Of a stretch of 64,000 nt of DNA, positions 25,634 to 34,002 are shown in pieces. The notes under the pieces are model-generated. The model was given only the letters and a program-made list of their open reading frames with translations. It did no database searches and was not told where the DNA came from. The DNA is taken from assembly GCA_963833505.1 (NCBI GenBank), contig CAWHYG010000004.1, positions 248,001 to 312,000 on the forward strand, written 5' to 3'. The position numbers and the translations under genes are program-made. The DNA is from CAWHYG01 sp963833505 (lineage in GTDB: Bacteria > Eisenbacteria > RBG-16-71-46 > CAIMUX01). The first letter of the stretch is position 1, and every line of letters starts with the position of its first letter.

Positions 25634-28600
25634 ATGAACACGGTAAACAGCCGATCCAAGTTGTACGCCGGCGTTGGAACGCGAGATCCAAACGGCCCTA
25701 GACGTTCCGCGGCGCTGTTCCTGTGTGCGTTCCTGTTGCTGTTCTCCACGCCACATCATTCGGCAGCGTCGCCCTATGCCGTCGGCGTGCGGCTTGATTT
25801 TGCCACCGGCACCGCTCCCCATGCGATGGCGGTCGGAGATCTGGACGGCGACGGCAATACCGACATGGTGGTCGCAAACTACACCTCAAACACCGTGTCG
25901 GTCCTGCTCGGCTACGGCACGGGGAAACTCTCGGCCAGGCGGGACTTCGCCGTCGGAACGACTCCCTGGGGAATCGCGGTCGGGGACGTGAACGGCGACG
26001 GGCATCTCGACGTCGTAACCGCGAACTACTCGTCCAACACGGTGTCGGTGCTCCTGGGAGACGGCGCGGGCGGATTCTCGCCGAAGCGGGACTTCGCGAC
26101 CGGAGCGCATCCACTTTCGGTCGCGATCCGGGACGTCAACGGAGACGGAAGGTCCGACCTGGTTGTGGCCGACTGGAGCGCGAACACGGTTTCGGTGCTG
26201 CTGGGCGATGGTCAGGGAGGCTTCGGGACCAAGACCGACTACGTGACCGGAACCCAGCCTTTCTGGGTCGCGATCGAGGATGTGAGCGGAGACGGCAGGC
26301 CGGACCTCGTGGTGGCAAGCCACATCTCGAACGCCGTCTCCGTGCTGCTGGCCGACAGCCTGGGAGGCTTCCGTCCCAAGGTCGACTACCCGACCGGGAA
26401 CGGTCCGTATTGCGTGGCGATCTCGGACGTGAACAACGACGGAAAGCCCGACCTGGCGGTTGCGAACATCGACGCCAACACGGTGTCCGTGCTTCTGAAC
26501 ACCGGCGGCGGAGTCTTCGGCACGAAGACCGACTATGCGGCCGGCTCCTCCCCCACCTCGGTCCGAATCGGAGACCTGAACGGCGATGGGAAGGCGGACC
26601 TGGTGGCCACGAACGCCGCCTCCAACACCGTGTCCGTGTTTCTCGGCAACGGCAACGGCACCTTCGGAACGAAGACCGACTTCACCACAGGAACCGAGCC
26701 GCGGGCGGTCGCGCTCTGCGACATGAACGGCGACGGCCAGGTCGATCTGGCGTTGGTCGACCGCGCCGCCAACACTGCCTCGGTTCTGCTCGGCAACACC
26801 CGGGGCCTCTTCGGGGCGAGCGACAGCCTCCGCACCGGGCACAATCCCAGCGCGATGGCTTCCGGCGATCTGAACGGGGATGGGATTCCCGACGTGGCGG
26901 TCACCAACGCCGGCTCCAACACGGTATCGGTCTTCCTCGGCCTGAGCGCGGGCGGGTTCGCGGCAAAGACCGACTTCGCGACCGGGACCCGTCCCATGGG
27001 GGTCGCCATCGGGGATGTGAACCTCGACGGACATCCCGACCTTGCCGTGGCGAACATCAGCTCCAGCACGGTCTCGGTCCTGCTCGGAAACGGCGCGGGC
27101 GGGTTCGGGACCAAGACCGATTTCCCAACCGGATCAGGTCCCAACTCCGTTTCTCTGGTAGACGTCAGCAACGACGGGAAGGCGGACCTGGTGGTGACCA
27201 ACCAGAACGCAGGCACCGTTTCGGTTCTCCTCGGCAACGGCAGTGGCGGATTCGGGACGAAAACCGACTTCACGTGCGGAACCTATCCCAATTCCGTCGC
27301 CGTCGGCGACCTGAACGGAGACGGGAATCCGGACCTGTCGGTGGCCAACCTGGGCTCCAACTCGGTGTCGGTTCTCCTCGGCAACGGTGCGGGCGGGTTC
27401 GGCACGAAGACCGACTTCACGACGGGGACGTATCCGCGATCGATCGTGATCGGGGATCTGAACGCCGACACCAGGCTGGACGTCGCGGTGGCGGACTCGG
27501 GCTCCAACGCCGTCTCGGTGCTCCTCGGCAACGGAACGGGCGGGTTCGGCACGAAGACGGACTTCCCGACCGGAGCGGGGCCCCGGTCGATGATCATCGG
27601 AGACTTGAACGGGGACGGAAACCTCGACCTAGCCACGGCGAACCCGAACGCCAGTTCGATTTCGGTGCTACTCGGCAACGGCGCTGGAGCGTTCGGATCT
27701 GTGAGCAGCTACCACGCGAACGGCCCCGCATGTCTCGCTGAATTCGGGGCGTCTTACGACGCTGAAAGCGGACAATGGATCGATTCGAGTGACATTTGTG
27801 ATCTCCCGTGGGACGAGGACGATGTCTGCTGGTTTGGGGGGCATAAGCACGTACGGCCGGCACATGGGCACGGCACGCTTCATTGCCCAACCGCCTTTCC
27901 CAGCCCACCCAGCCCGGAACTCCTGGGTGGCCCGCTCCCGTTGACCTTCCAGGTGTGCATGACCGACGTCGGGACCCTCCAGGCCCCGGCCGACTCGGTG
28001 CGCTTCTTCGATGGCACGACCCTCCTCGGCACCTCTCCGGTGAACGTGAACGGGCAGGCCGGTCTGACCCTGCCCGCCCTGTATCTCGGTGAGCGTTCGC
28101 TCACCGCCGTCTACACCGGCAGCGACTCGCTCTTCGGCTGGATCGCGGCGCCGCAGACGATCCATGTCGTCTCCACCGCCAAGCCGGCGATCACCGGCAT
28201 CACCGATGTCAGGAACGACCAAGGCCGACAGGTCCGCCTGACCTTCACGCGAAGCCCGTTCGACATCCTGAATTCGGGCACGCCGATCACGGGCTACCAG
28301 GTGTACCGGAGGATCGCGGGAGCGGAAGGAGGGGGAGGACAAGCGCTGATGACCTTCCCGCCGGCATCGCGCCATGTTCCGAGGCCCTCGGCGCAAGACG
28401 TCCAGTGCGCCGGCTGGGACTACGTCCTGACGGTGCCGGCGACAACCGAGGACATCTACGAGACCGTGGTGCCGACGCTGGCCGATTCGAACTCCTTCGG
28501 CATCCACCGGAACACCTTCTTCGTGCGCGCGGCCACGGCCACCGCCAGCGTCTACTACGATTCGCCGCCCGATTCCGGCTACTCGGTGGACAACCTGCCG

Positions 28601-29161
28601 CCGCTGCCGCCCGAAAAATTCGGCGGCGACTACGCAGGCAACTCCACAATCCTTCATTGGGCCCCGAATCTCGAACCTGATCTGTGGGACTACCATCTCT
28701 ATCGCGGCAGCACGCCGGACTTCGTGCCCGGGTCGCAAAACCTGGTCGCGATCTGCGCCGACACCAGCTACGTGGACGCCGGACCGCCGGGGAACTACTA
28801 CAAACTGTCCGCCATGGATGTAAACAGCAACGAGAGCGGTTTCGCGACGACCGGACCCGTCTATCCGTCGAACGCGCCCGGCGGCGGCGCCCTCGTCTTC
28901 GCGCTCGACGGGGTGCGGCCCAATCCGTCCTTGGGAAAGGATCTGAGGGTGACGTTCTCGCTGCCCGATGCGGCGCCGGCGCGGTTGGAGCTGATCGACC
29001 CGGCCGGGCGGCGGGTGGCGGAGCGCGAAGTCGGGTCCATGGGAGGTGGACGTCACACGGTGGACCTCGCCGCCGGTCGCAGGATGGCCGCGGGGTTCTA
29101 CCTGGCGCGGTTGACGCGCGGCGGGAGCGAGCGCGTGGCGAGCGTCGTGGTTCTGAGATAA
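25634..29161 (+). CDS. Large secreted FG-GAP/VCBS repeat protein with FlgD-like sorting domain
   Basis: 1175 residues from ATG 25634, six bases after AGGAGG; a nearer ATG at 25628 sits too close to it. Signal peptide about residues 24-43 (L-F-L-C-A-F-L-L-L-F). About fourteen repeats of 45-48 residues follow, each with a calcium loop D-x-[ND]-x-D-G-x-x-D-[LV]-x-V and S-N-T-V-S-V-L-L-G-[ND]-G, ending F-G-T-K-T-D-F; this forms an integrin-like propeller or pair of propellers. Then come a linker with H-C-P, an Ig-like domain (S-V-R-F-F-D-G-T-T-L-L-G-T), fibronectin III-like sequence and a FlgD-like C-terminal domain (G-V-R-P-N-P-S through A-G-F-Y-L-A-R-L). Likely an adhesin or surface binding protein, probably made on command of the FHA/sigma54 regulator. 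Confidence 0.88.
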   Translation: MNTVNSRSKLYAGVGTRDPNGPRRSAALFLCAFLLLFSTPHHSAASPYAVGVRLDFATGTAPHAMAVGDLDGDGNTDMVVANYTSNTVSVLLGYGTGKLSARRDFAVGTTPWGIAVGDVNGDGHLDVVTANYSSNTVSVLLGDGAGGFSPKRDFATGAHPLSVAIRDVNGDGRSDLVVADWSANTVSVLLGDGQGGFGTKTDYVTGTQPFWVAIEDVSGDGRPDLVVASHISNAVSVLLADSLGGFRPKVDYPTGNGPYCVAISDVNNDGKPDLAVANIDANTVSVLLNTGGGVFGTKTDYAAGSSPTSVRIGDLNGDGKADLVATNAASNTVSVFLGNGNGTFGTKTDFTTGTEPRAVALCDMNGDGQVDLALVDRAANTASVLLGNTRGLFGASDSLRTGHNPSAMASGDLNGDGIPDVAVTNAGSNTVSVFLGLSAGGFAAKTDFATGTRPMGVAIGDVNLDGHPDLAVANISSSTVSVLLGNGAGGFGTKTDFPTGSGPNSVSLVDVSNDGKADLVVTNQNAGTVSVLLGNGSGGFGTKTDFTCGTYPNSVAVGDLNGDGNPDLSVANLGSNSVSVLLGNGAGGFGTKTDFTTGTYPRSIVIGDLNADTRLDVAVADSGSNAVSVLLGNGTGGFGTKTDFPTGAGPRSMIIGDLNGDGNLDLATANPNASSISVLLGNGAGAFGSVSSYHANGPACLAEFGASYDAESGQWIDSSDICDLPWDEDDVCWFGGHKHVRPAHGHGTLHCPTAFPSPPSPELLGGPLPLTFQVCMTDVGTLQAPADSVRFFDGTTLLGTSPVNVNGQAGLTLPALYLGERSLTAVYTGSDSLFGWIAAPQTIHVVSTAKPAITGITDVRNDQGRQVRLTFTRSPFDILNSGTPITGYQVYRRIAGAEGGGGQALMTFPPASRHVPRPSAQDVQCAGWDYVLTVPATTEDIYETVVPTLADSNSFGIHRNTFFVRAATATASVYYDSPPDSGYSVDNLPPLPPEKFGGDYAGNSTILHWAPNLEPDLWDYHLYRGSTPDFVPGSQNLVAICADTSYVDAGPPGNYYKLSAMDVNSNESGFATTGPVYPSNAPGGGALVFALDGVRPNPSLGKDLRVTFSLPDAAPARLELIDPAGRRVAEREVGSMGGGRHTVDLAAGRRMAAGFYLARLTRGGSERVASVVVLR

Positions 29162-29190
29162 CCTGGAACGACCCGGTCAAGGGGTCACGG

Positions 29191-29221
29191 AGGCCGCTTC
29201 CCTGGTTGGGGGGCGGCCTCT
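29191..29221 (+). terminator. Hairpin downstream of the FG-GAP gene
   Basis: GAGGCCGC (29191-29198) and GCGGCCTC (29214-29221) are exact inverted arms around 15 bases, 30 bases after the stop codon. Only TTCC follows, so termination would be weak or Rho-assisted. Confidence 0.45.
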
Positions 29222-29603
29222 TCCGAGTGAAGGAAACCGCCCCCGATGGCCAACTGCACATCCCGGCCCGAGGTGAACATCCATTCCGGTCCGCACTGCC
29301 ACTGAGACCTCTTCGCGATTGATTGGAGAACGTCGTTGCCCGCGGCGCCGTCAGCGTTCGCCTCATCCGAGCCCGCTGTCTCCCGCCAAGTCGGGGACGA
29401 CCGCGCTCACGGCGTCACCGCGCTCCACGTTCACGGCGTCCTTGACCCCGCGGTTCCGGTGAGTGATCCTTCGCGGGGCCGCAACGGACATCAAACCGCG
29501 CATGCCGCCGCGAACCTTCACGCGCGGATCCGCGGCGCGCGCCGGCCCATCGGCGACGCAAGCGGAGCCGACCCATCGGCTGCAGGGTTGAGGAGGGGGG
29601 ACG
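29222..29603. other. Intergenic, no gene seen
   Basis: About 380 bases lead to the succinate dehydrogenase operon. A GAGGAGGGGGG Shine-Dalgarno lies at the right end. No confident promoter: a TTGACC near 29440 lacks a fitting -10. Several short CACGGCGTC-type direct repeats occur around 29410-29430. Confidence 0.4.
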
Positions 29604-31319
29604 ATGGCACAGCCTCTGAAGCACGATGTCCTCATTCTGGGCGCCGGACTCGCGGGACTTCGAGCCGCGGTCGAGATCGCCCGCCAATCCAACGGCAAGA
29701 TCGATATCGGGATCGTCTCCAAGGTCCAGCTCATGCGGGCCCATTCGGTCTGCGCCGAAGGGGGCACCGCGGCCATGCTGCGGCCCGAGGAGGGGGACTC
29801 GTTCGACCTCCACGCCTGGGACACGGTCAAGGGATCGGATTTCCTGGCCGACCAGGACGTGATCCGCCGCTTCGTCCACGCCATGCCCGAGGAGATCCTC
29901 CTCCTGGATCACTGGGGCATCCCGTGGACGCGGGATGCTTCCGGGCGGATCGAGCAGCGCCCCTTCGGCGGCCATTCCTATCCTCGCGCCACGCTGGCCG
30001 CGGACAAGACCGGCTTCTTCGAGATGCAGACGCTGTACGACACGCTTCTGCGCTACCGCGGCTTCACGCGGTACGACGAGCTCTTCGTCACCGACATCCT
30101 CGCCGACGACGGCCGGTTCGCCGGGCTTCTCGGATTCCACGCCCCGACCGGCGAACGCGTGACCTTGTCGGCCAAGGCGCTGCTCATCGCTTCGGGCGGC
30201 GGCGGGACGCTCTACGGCTTCACGACCTATTCGCAGACCGTGACCGGCGACGGCATGGCCATGGCCTGGCGCGCCGGACTTCCGCTCGAGGACATGGAGT
30301 TCCTGCAGTTTCATCCCACCGGACTGGTTCCCTCCGGGATCCTCATGACGGAAGCCTGCCGCGGCGAGGGCGGCTACCTGCGCAACGCCTCCGCCGAGCG
30401 TTTCATGACGAAGTACGCCCCTTCCCTGATGGAGCTGGCCCCGCGCGACATGGTGTCGAGGGCAGAGCAGACCGAGCTTCTCGAAGGACGCGGCATTCCC
30501 GGGCCGGACGGGCTTCCCTGCATCCATCTCGATCTCACCCATCTGGGCGCGGACCGGATCAACAAGCGGCTTCCCCTGATCCGGGAAGTGGCGATCAAGT
30601 TCATCGGCGTGGATCCGATCCAACAGCCGATTCCGATCCGGCCGGTGGCGCATTACTCCATGGGCGGGATCGAGACGGACATCGACGGCAAGACCCGGGT
30701 CGGAGGGATCTGGGCGGCGGGTGAAGCCGCCTGCGTCTCGCTGCACGGAGCCAACCGGCTCGGCTCCAATTCGACGGCGGAATGCCTGGTCTGGGGCGGG
30801 ATCACCGGCGGACGCATCGTGGCCGAGCTCGGCAAGCTGCCGTCGCCCCCGCCGATTCCGGCCGCGAAGGAGAAGGCGGCCTCCGACCATATCACGCAGA
30901 TCCTGGCCCGCCAGGGCAAGGAGAACCTCTACGACCTCCGGCGCGAGCTCCGGGCCACCATGGACACGGAGGTCGGCGTCTTCCGCACCGGCGAGGGGCT
31001 GGCGCGGGCGCTCGAGACGATCCGCTCGATCCGCCGGCGGATGGCGCAAGCCCCGGTGCAGGACAAGAGCGCTTTGTACAACTCGAACCTGATCCATGCC
31101 CTCGAGCTGGAGAACCTGGTCGATCTGGCCGAGGTGACGGTGGCGGGCGCGCTGGCGCGGCAGGAGTCGCGCGGGGCCCACGCCCGTCGCGACTTCGCGA
31201 AGCGCGACGATGAGAAGTGGCTGCAACACACCCTGGCCTTCTGGACCGGCGCGGAACCGAGATTCGACCACAAGCCGGTCACGATCGACACCTGGGTGCC
31301 GGTCGAGCGGAAGTACTGA
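29604..31319 (+). CDS. sdhA: Succinate dehydrogenase/fumarate reductase flavoprotein
   Basis: 571 residues, strong Shine-Dalgarno. FAD-binding G-A-G-L-A-G-L-R-A-A near the N-terminus; His in A-H-S-V-C-A-E-G-G-T-A-A is the usual site of covalent FAD. Substrate-site motifs Q-F-H-P-T-G, R-G-E-G-G-Y-L and P-V-A-H-Y-S-M-G-G-I follow, then L-H-G-A-N-R-L-G-S-N-S. It oxidises succinate to fumarate (or the reverse) at the inner membrane, linking the TCA cycle to quinone. First of four genes (flavoprotein, two membrane subunits, iron-sulfur). Direction of catalysis in the cell cannot be told from sequence alone. Confidence 0.97.
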   Translation: MAQPLKHDVLILGAGLAGLRAAVEIARQSNGKIDIGIVSKVQLMRAHSVCAEGGTAAMLRPEEGDSFDLHAWDTVKGSDFLADQDVIRRFVHAMPEEILLLDHWGIPWTRDASGRIEQRPFGGHSYPRATLAADKTGFFEMQTLYDTLLRYRGFTRYDELFVTDILADDGRFAGLLGFHAPTGERVTLSAKALLIASGGGGTLYGFTTYSQTVTGDGMAMAWRAGLPLEDMEFLQFHPTGLVPSGILMTEACRGEGGYLRNASAERFMTKYAPSLMELAPRDMVSRAEQTELLEGRGIPGPDGLPCIHLDLTHLGADRINKRLPLIREVAIKFIGVDPIQQPIPIRPVAHYSMGGIETDIDGKTRVGGIWAAGEAACVSLHGANRLGSNSTAECLVWGGITGGRIVAELGKLPSPPPIPAAKEKAASDHITQILARQGKENLYDLRRELRATMDTEVGVFRTGEGLARALETIRSIRRRMAQAPVQDKSALYNSNLIHALELENLVDLAEVTVAGALARQESRGAHARRDFAKRDDEKWLQHTLAFWTGAEPRFDHKPVTIDTWVPVERKY

Positions 31320-31335
31320 GGCGAAGGAGGCTTTG

Positions 31336-31803
31336 ATGAGATCGGAATCGGGCTATGCGGGTCCGCTCTCCGGCCGGGGAGGCCGGCCCAATCGCCTGGG
31401 CCTGGCCGGCTGGCTGGCCGGCGGCCGCTGGGGACCGGAGAGATACTTGTACACCCTCCATCGGGTGACCGGTCTGGGCATCCTTCTTTACTTCGTGCTT
31501 CACATCTTCGTCACCAGCTCGCGCGTCTTCGGACAGGCCGCCTGGGAGCGTGCGATGACCCAGGTCGGAGGCCCGATCTTCAAGATCGGCGAATACCTGG
31601 TCTTTGCGGCTTTCTGCTACCACGCGCTCAACGGAATCCGCCTGGTCACGGTCGAGCTGGGCTTCGGGATCGGCCCGCCGATCGAGCCGGTCTATCCCTA
31701 TCGCACGTCGGTGGGCCGGCAGCGACCCCTGGCGGTCATCGCCATGATCCTGGCCGCCGCGGCGGTCGTCCTGGGCGGAGCGGACTTCTTTGTCCTTCAC
31801 TGA
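31336..31803 (+). CDS. sdhC: Succinate dehydrogenase cytochrome b subunit
   Basis: 155 residues from the ATG at 31336 (AAGGAGG seven bases upstream). Three membrane helices. The SdhC signature R-Y-L-Y-T-L-H-R-V-T-G and the heme-ligand helix F-C-Y-H-A-L-N-G-I-R-L are present. It starts 16 bases after the flavoprotein gene and anchors the complex together with the next subunit, passing electrons to quinone. Confidence 0.9.
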   Translation: MRSESGYAGPLSGRGGRPNRLGLAGWLAGGRWGPERYLYTLHRVTGLGILLYFVLHIFVTSSRVFGQAAWERAMTQVGGPIFKIGEYLVFAAFCYHALNGIRLVTVELGFGIGPPIEPVYPYRTSVGRQRPLAVIAMILAAAAVVLGGADFFVLH

Positions 31804-31883
31804 GCGGAGTCTTTGGGTCGGCTATGGGCCCGCCCGCGCCTTTCGCGGCCCGGCCGAAGCCGATCGAGCAGGAGAGCACGGAC

Positions 31884-32330
31884 ATGCGTGATCAATCCCT
31901 CTGGACCTGGCATCTGGCGGCGGGCGCGGTCATCCTCGTCCTCCTCGGGTTGCACATGGTCAATATGCACCTGGAGGCGATCTTCCACGTTCTCAACCCG
32001 GCCGGCGGCCATCCCACCGACTGGGCCAACGTGGTGGCCCGGGCCCGGCACGCCGCCTTCATGGTCATCTACATCCTGCTTCTCGGCAGCGCGCTCTATC
32101 ACGGCTTCTACGGCCTCCGGAACATCCTCTTCGAGCTGAACCCCGGGGCCGGGCTTCGCACCGCCATTACGGGAGTGCTCGTGGTCGGCGGGATCGGCCT
32201 GTTCGTCCTGGGGACGTGGGCCGCCATCGAAGGATTCCAGCACGCCCAGATCGCCCAGGCGTTTTCGGCTTCTCCGGCCGCCCGGGCGTTCGCGCCGTGG
32301 TTGCTGATCGGACGCAGGGGGAACGCATGA
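31884..32330 (+). CDS. sdhD: Succinate dehydrogenase second membrane anchor
   Basis: 148 residues from ATG 31884, which has GGAG nine bases before; an earlier ATG at 31824 adds 20 residues with no Shine-Dalgarno. Three membrane helices with likely heme ligands in L-L-G-L-H-M-V-N-M-H and A-L-Y-H-G-F-Y-G-L-R. Its stop overlaps the start of the iron-sulfur gene (ATGA), so the two are translationally coupled. Confidence 0.85.
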   Translation: MRDQSLWTWHLAAGAVILVLLGLHMVNMHLEAIFHVLNPAGGHPTDWANVVARARHAAFMVIYILLLGSALYHGFYGLRNILFELNPGAGLRTAITGVLVVGGIGLFVLGTWAAIEGFQHAQIAQAFSASPAARAFAPWLLIGRRGNA

Positions 32331-33160
32331 GCGCCGAAGTTTCGAAGGAAGTCGTCTTTCGCGTCCGCCGATTCACTCCGGGGCGGGACGCGGCGCCGGA
32401 ATGGAAGGACTACCGCATCCCCTCGCCGCCGGGCATGACCGTGCTCGACGGGCTCTGGAAGATCAAGGAGACGGTCTCGCCCGACCTTTCGTGGCGGTTC
32501 TCCTGCCGGATGGGCATCTGTGGATCCTGCGGGATGATGATCAACGGCTTGCCCCGCCTGGCCTGCAACACGCAGGTCTCCGATCTCGGAGGCGGAATGG
32601 TCGCAATCGCGCCGCTGCCCAACTTCGACATCATCCGCGATCTTGTCCCCGATCTGTCCCCGATGTTCGACACCCACGCCGCCTTGGGACCGCACCTGAT
32701 CCGGGAGGACGTCCAGGAGCAGGAGCATCCCACCGGGGAATTCCTGCAGTCGGCGCACGAGCTGGAGGAGTATCTCCAGTTCTCCTATTGCATCAAGTGC
32801 GGATGCTGCATGGCCGCCTGCCCGACCTTCGCCACCGACCCCGAGTACGCCGGTCCGATGCCGCTGGCCCAGGCCCAGCGCTACAACGCGGACAGCCGCG
32901 ACGGCGGGTTCGGCGAACGGCGGAAGACGCTCTCCGGCGGGCGGGGTCCGTGGCGCTGCCACTTCGCCGGCGAGTGCTCGCGGGTCTGCCCCAAGGGCGT
33001 CGATCCGGCGAAGGCGATCCAGCTCATGAAGCGCTCGCTCGTGCTCGACTTCCTCAAGCTGCGGAAGCGCGGATGCCCGGCCAAGGTGGCGCCGGCCCGC
33101 ACGGACGCCGTTCGCCGCGAGGGGATTCCGGCGGCGCCGGCGCGGACGATCCCGGCTTAG
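32327..33160 (+). CDS. sdhB: Succinate dehydrogenase iron-sulfur subunit
   Basis: 277 residues. The three cluster sites are intact: 2Fe-2S in C-R-M-G-I-C-G-S-C-G with the distal Cys in L-A-C-N-T, 4Fe-4S in C-I-K-C-G-C-C-M-A-A-C-P, 3Fe-4S in C-H-F-A-G-E-C-S-R-V-C-P-K-G. It carries electrons from FAD to quinone. Start overlaps the previous stop by ATGA. The C-terminal 30 residues are a loose Pro/Ala/Arg tail beyond the usual length. Confidence 0.96.
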   Translation: MSAEVSKEVVFRVRRFTPGRDAAPEWKDYRIPSPPGMTVLDGLWKIKETVSPDLSWRFSCRMGICGSCGMMINGLPRLACNTQVSDLGGGMVAIAPLPNFDIIRDLVPDLSPMFDTHAALGPHLIREDVQEQEHPTGEFLQSAHELEEYLQFSYCIKCGCCMAACPTFATDPEYAGPMPLAQAQRYNADSRDGGFGERRKTLSGGRGPWRCHFAGECSRVCPKGVDPAKAIQLMKRSLVLDFLKLRKRGCPAKVAPARTDAVRREGIPAAPARTIPA

Positions 33161-33249
33161 CCGGTGAAAGCGGCAGCGACAAAGCAAGACTGATCGTGGT
33201 GCTGCAGGCCTGGGGCGGGGGAGGTCCGGAGGTCTGCTCCGAAGAGATC

Positions 33250-33415
33250 TTGGCGACCCCCTCCGCGCTTCGCGCGGAGGGTCGGTCCTCCTCCGGGGTC
33301 GCGCTTCGCGCTCCGTCCTTCGCTTCGCTTCGGACCTCGACCCGCTCCGCGGGTCTCGCCCTCCGTCCTCCCTGTCGCACGCTCGCTGCGCTCGCTCGGA
33401 CCCTTGCCCTCCCAC
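33250..33415. repeat. Cluster of GC-rich hairpins after the sdh operon
   Basis: Consecutive small palindromes: CCCTCCGCGC-TTC-GCGCGGAGGG (33259-33281), then GCGCTTCGCGC, then GACCCGC-TCC-GCGGGTC (33339-33355), then GCTCGCTGCGCTCGC. The first could end sdh transcription, although no T-run follows. The run resembles clustered REP/BIME-like elements. Confidence 0.5.
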
Positions 33416-33860
33416 GTTTCACATGGAAGATGGAAACAGCGACCGCATGGGTCGTTACGTGGAGACGGTGAGCGGTGGTGATGAACCATTGCCTCTTTGA
33501 CGCCACCGGCTGCAACCCGGCCAGCGGAAGCCTGTGGCTCATATCCCCGGAGGCCACCCGCATGTCTACCTTCCCCGGGGTTCGCTGCTGCACGTCCCAA
33601 TACACCCATCCGGCGCTGGGATTGGGCCGACCCCGCCCGCCTGGCACCAACCCAGAAGGACCTGTATCCCGCCTTCACGGCGGGATCGGACCCCCCGCGG
33701 GCACGGAAGAACTCGTCGTCGATGACCTTTTGTGGGCTCCCGGAAGCTGACCGTGTCCGGACACAACAATGGTCCGATCGAGACCGGGCCCTGGGTGAAC
33801 CGCACGTCGGAGAATGAGCGCTGCCATGGACCACGGCAAGATCGCGGTTCGGACCATCCA

Positions 33861-33868
33861 CGAGATTC
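33861..33868. repeat. Left 8-bp target-site duplication of the IS66 element
   Basis: CGAGATTC directly abuts the left terminal repeat and is repeated exactly at 37529-37536. Confidence 0.92.
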
Positions 33869-34002
33869 GTGTCCCTTCGGCACCGGTGCGTAGGCGCGTC
33901 GATTCCCGGGATTCCGCTGGGATTGGCCGGGGCGCCGCCGTCCGGTGGCGTGTCTCGGTCCCGGGTGGCAGGGAGGCGGGGCGTGAAAGGAGAGAAGCCG
34001 GG

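Larger units (their letters stand above)
33161..33868. other. Gene-free stretch rich in small hairpins, up to the IS insertion point
   Basis: About 700 bases between sdhB and the IS66 element. The left half (33250-33415) is a run of short GC hairpins. The right half has several short open frames on both strands, none with a convincing start or motif. The IS sits in what may have been the end of a short frame (joined across the target duplication it reads H-E-I-L-V-E-R-L-P-G and stops), but I cannot call it a gene. Confidence 0.45.

Noticed and set aside
25860..27690. Regular 140-145 base repeats that could suggest a CRISPR-like or satellite array
   Set aside because: They keep the reading frame and encode FG-GAP units; no short identical repeats with unique spacers.
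33475..33860. Short frames on both strands left of the IS66 element as a gene interrupted by it
   Set aside because: After removing the element and one target copy, no frame gives a protein with start, length and recognisable sequence.
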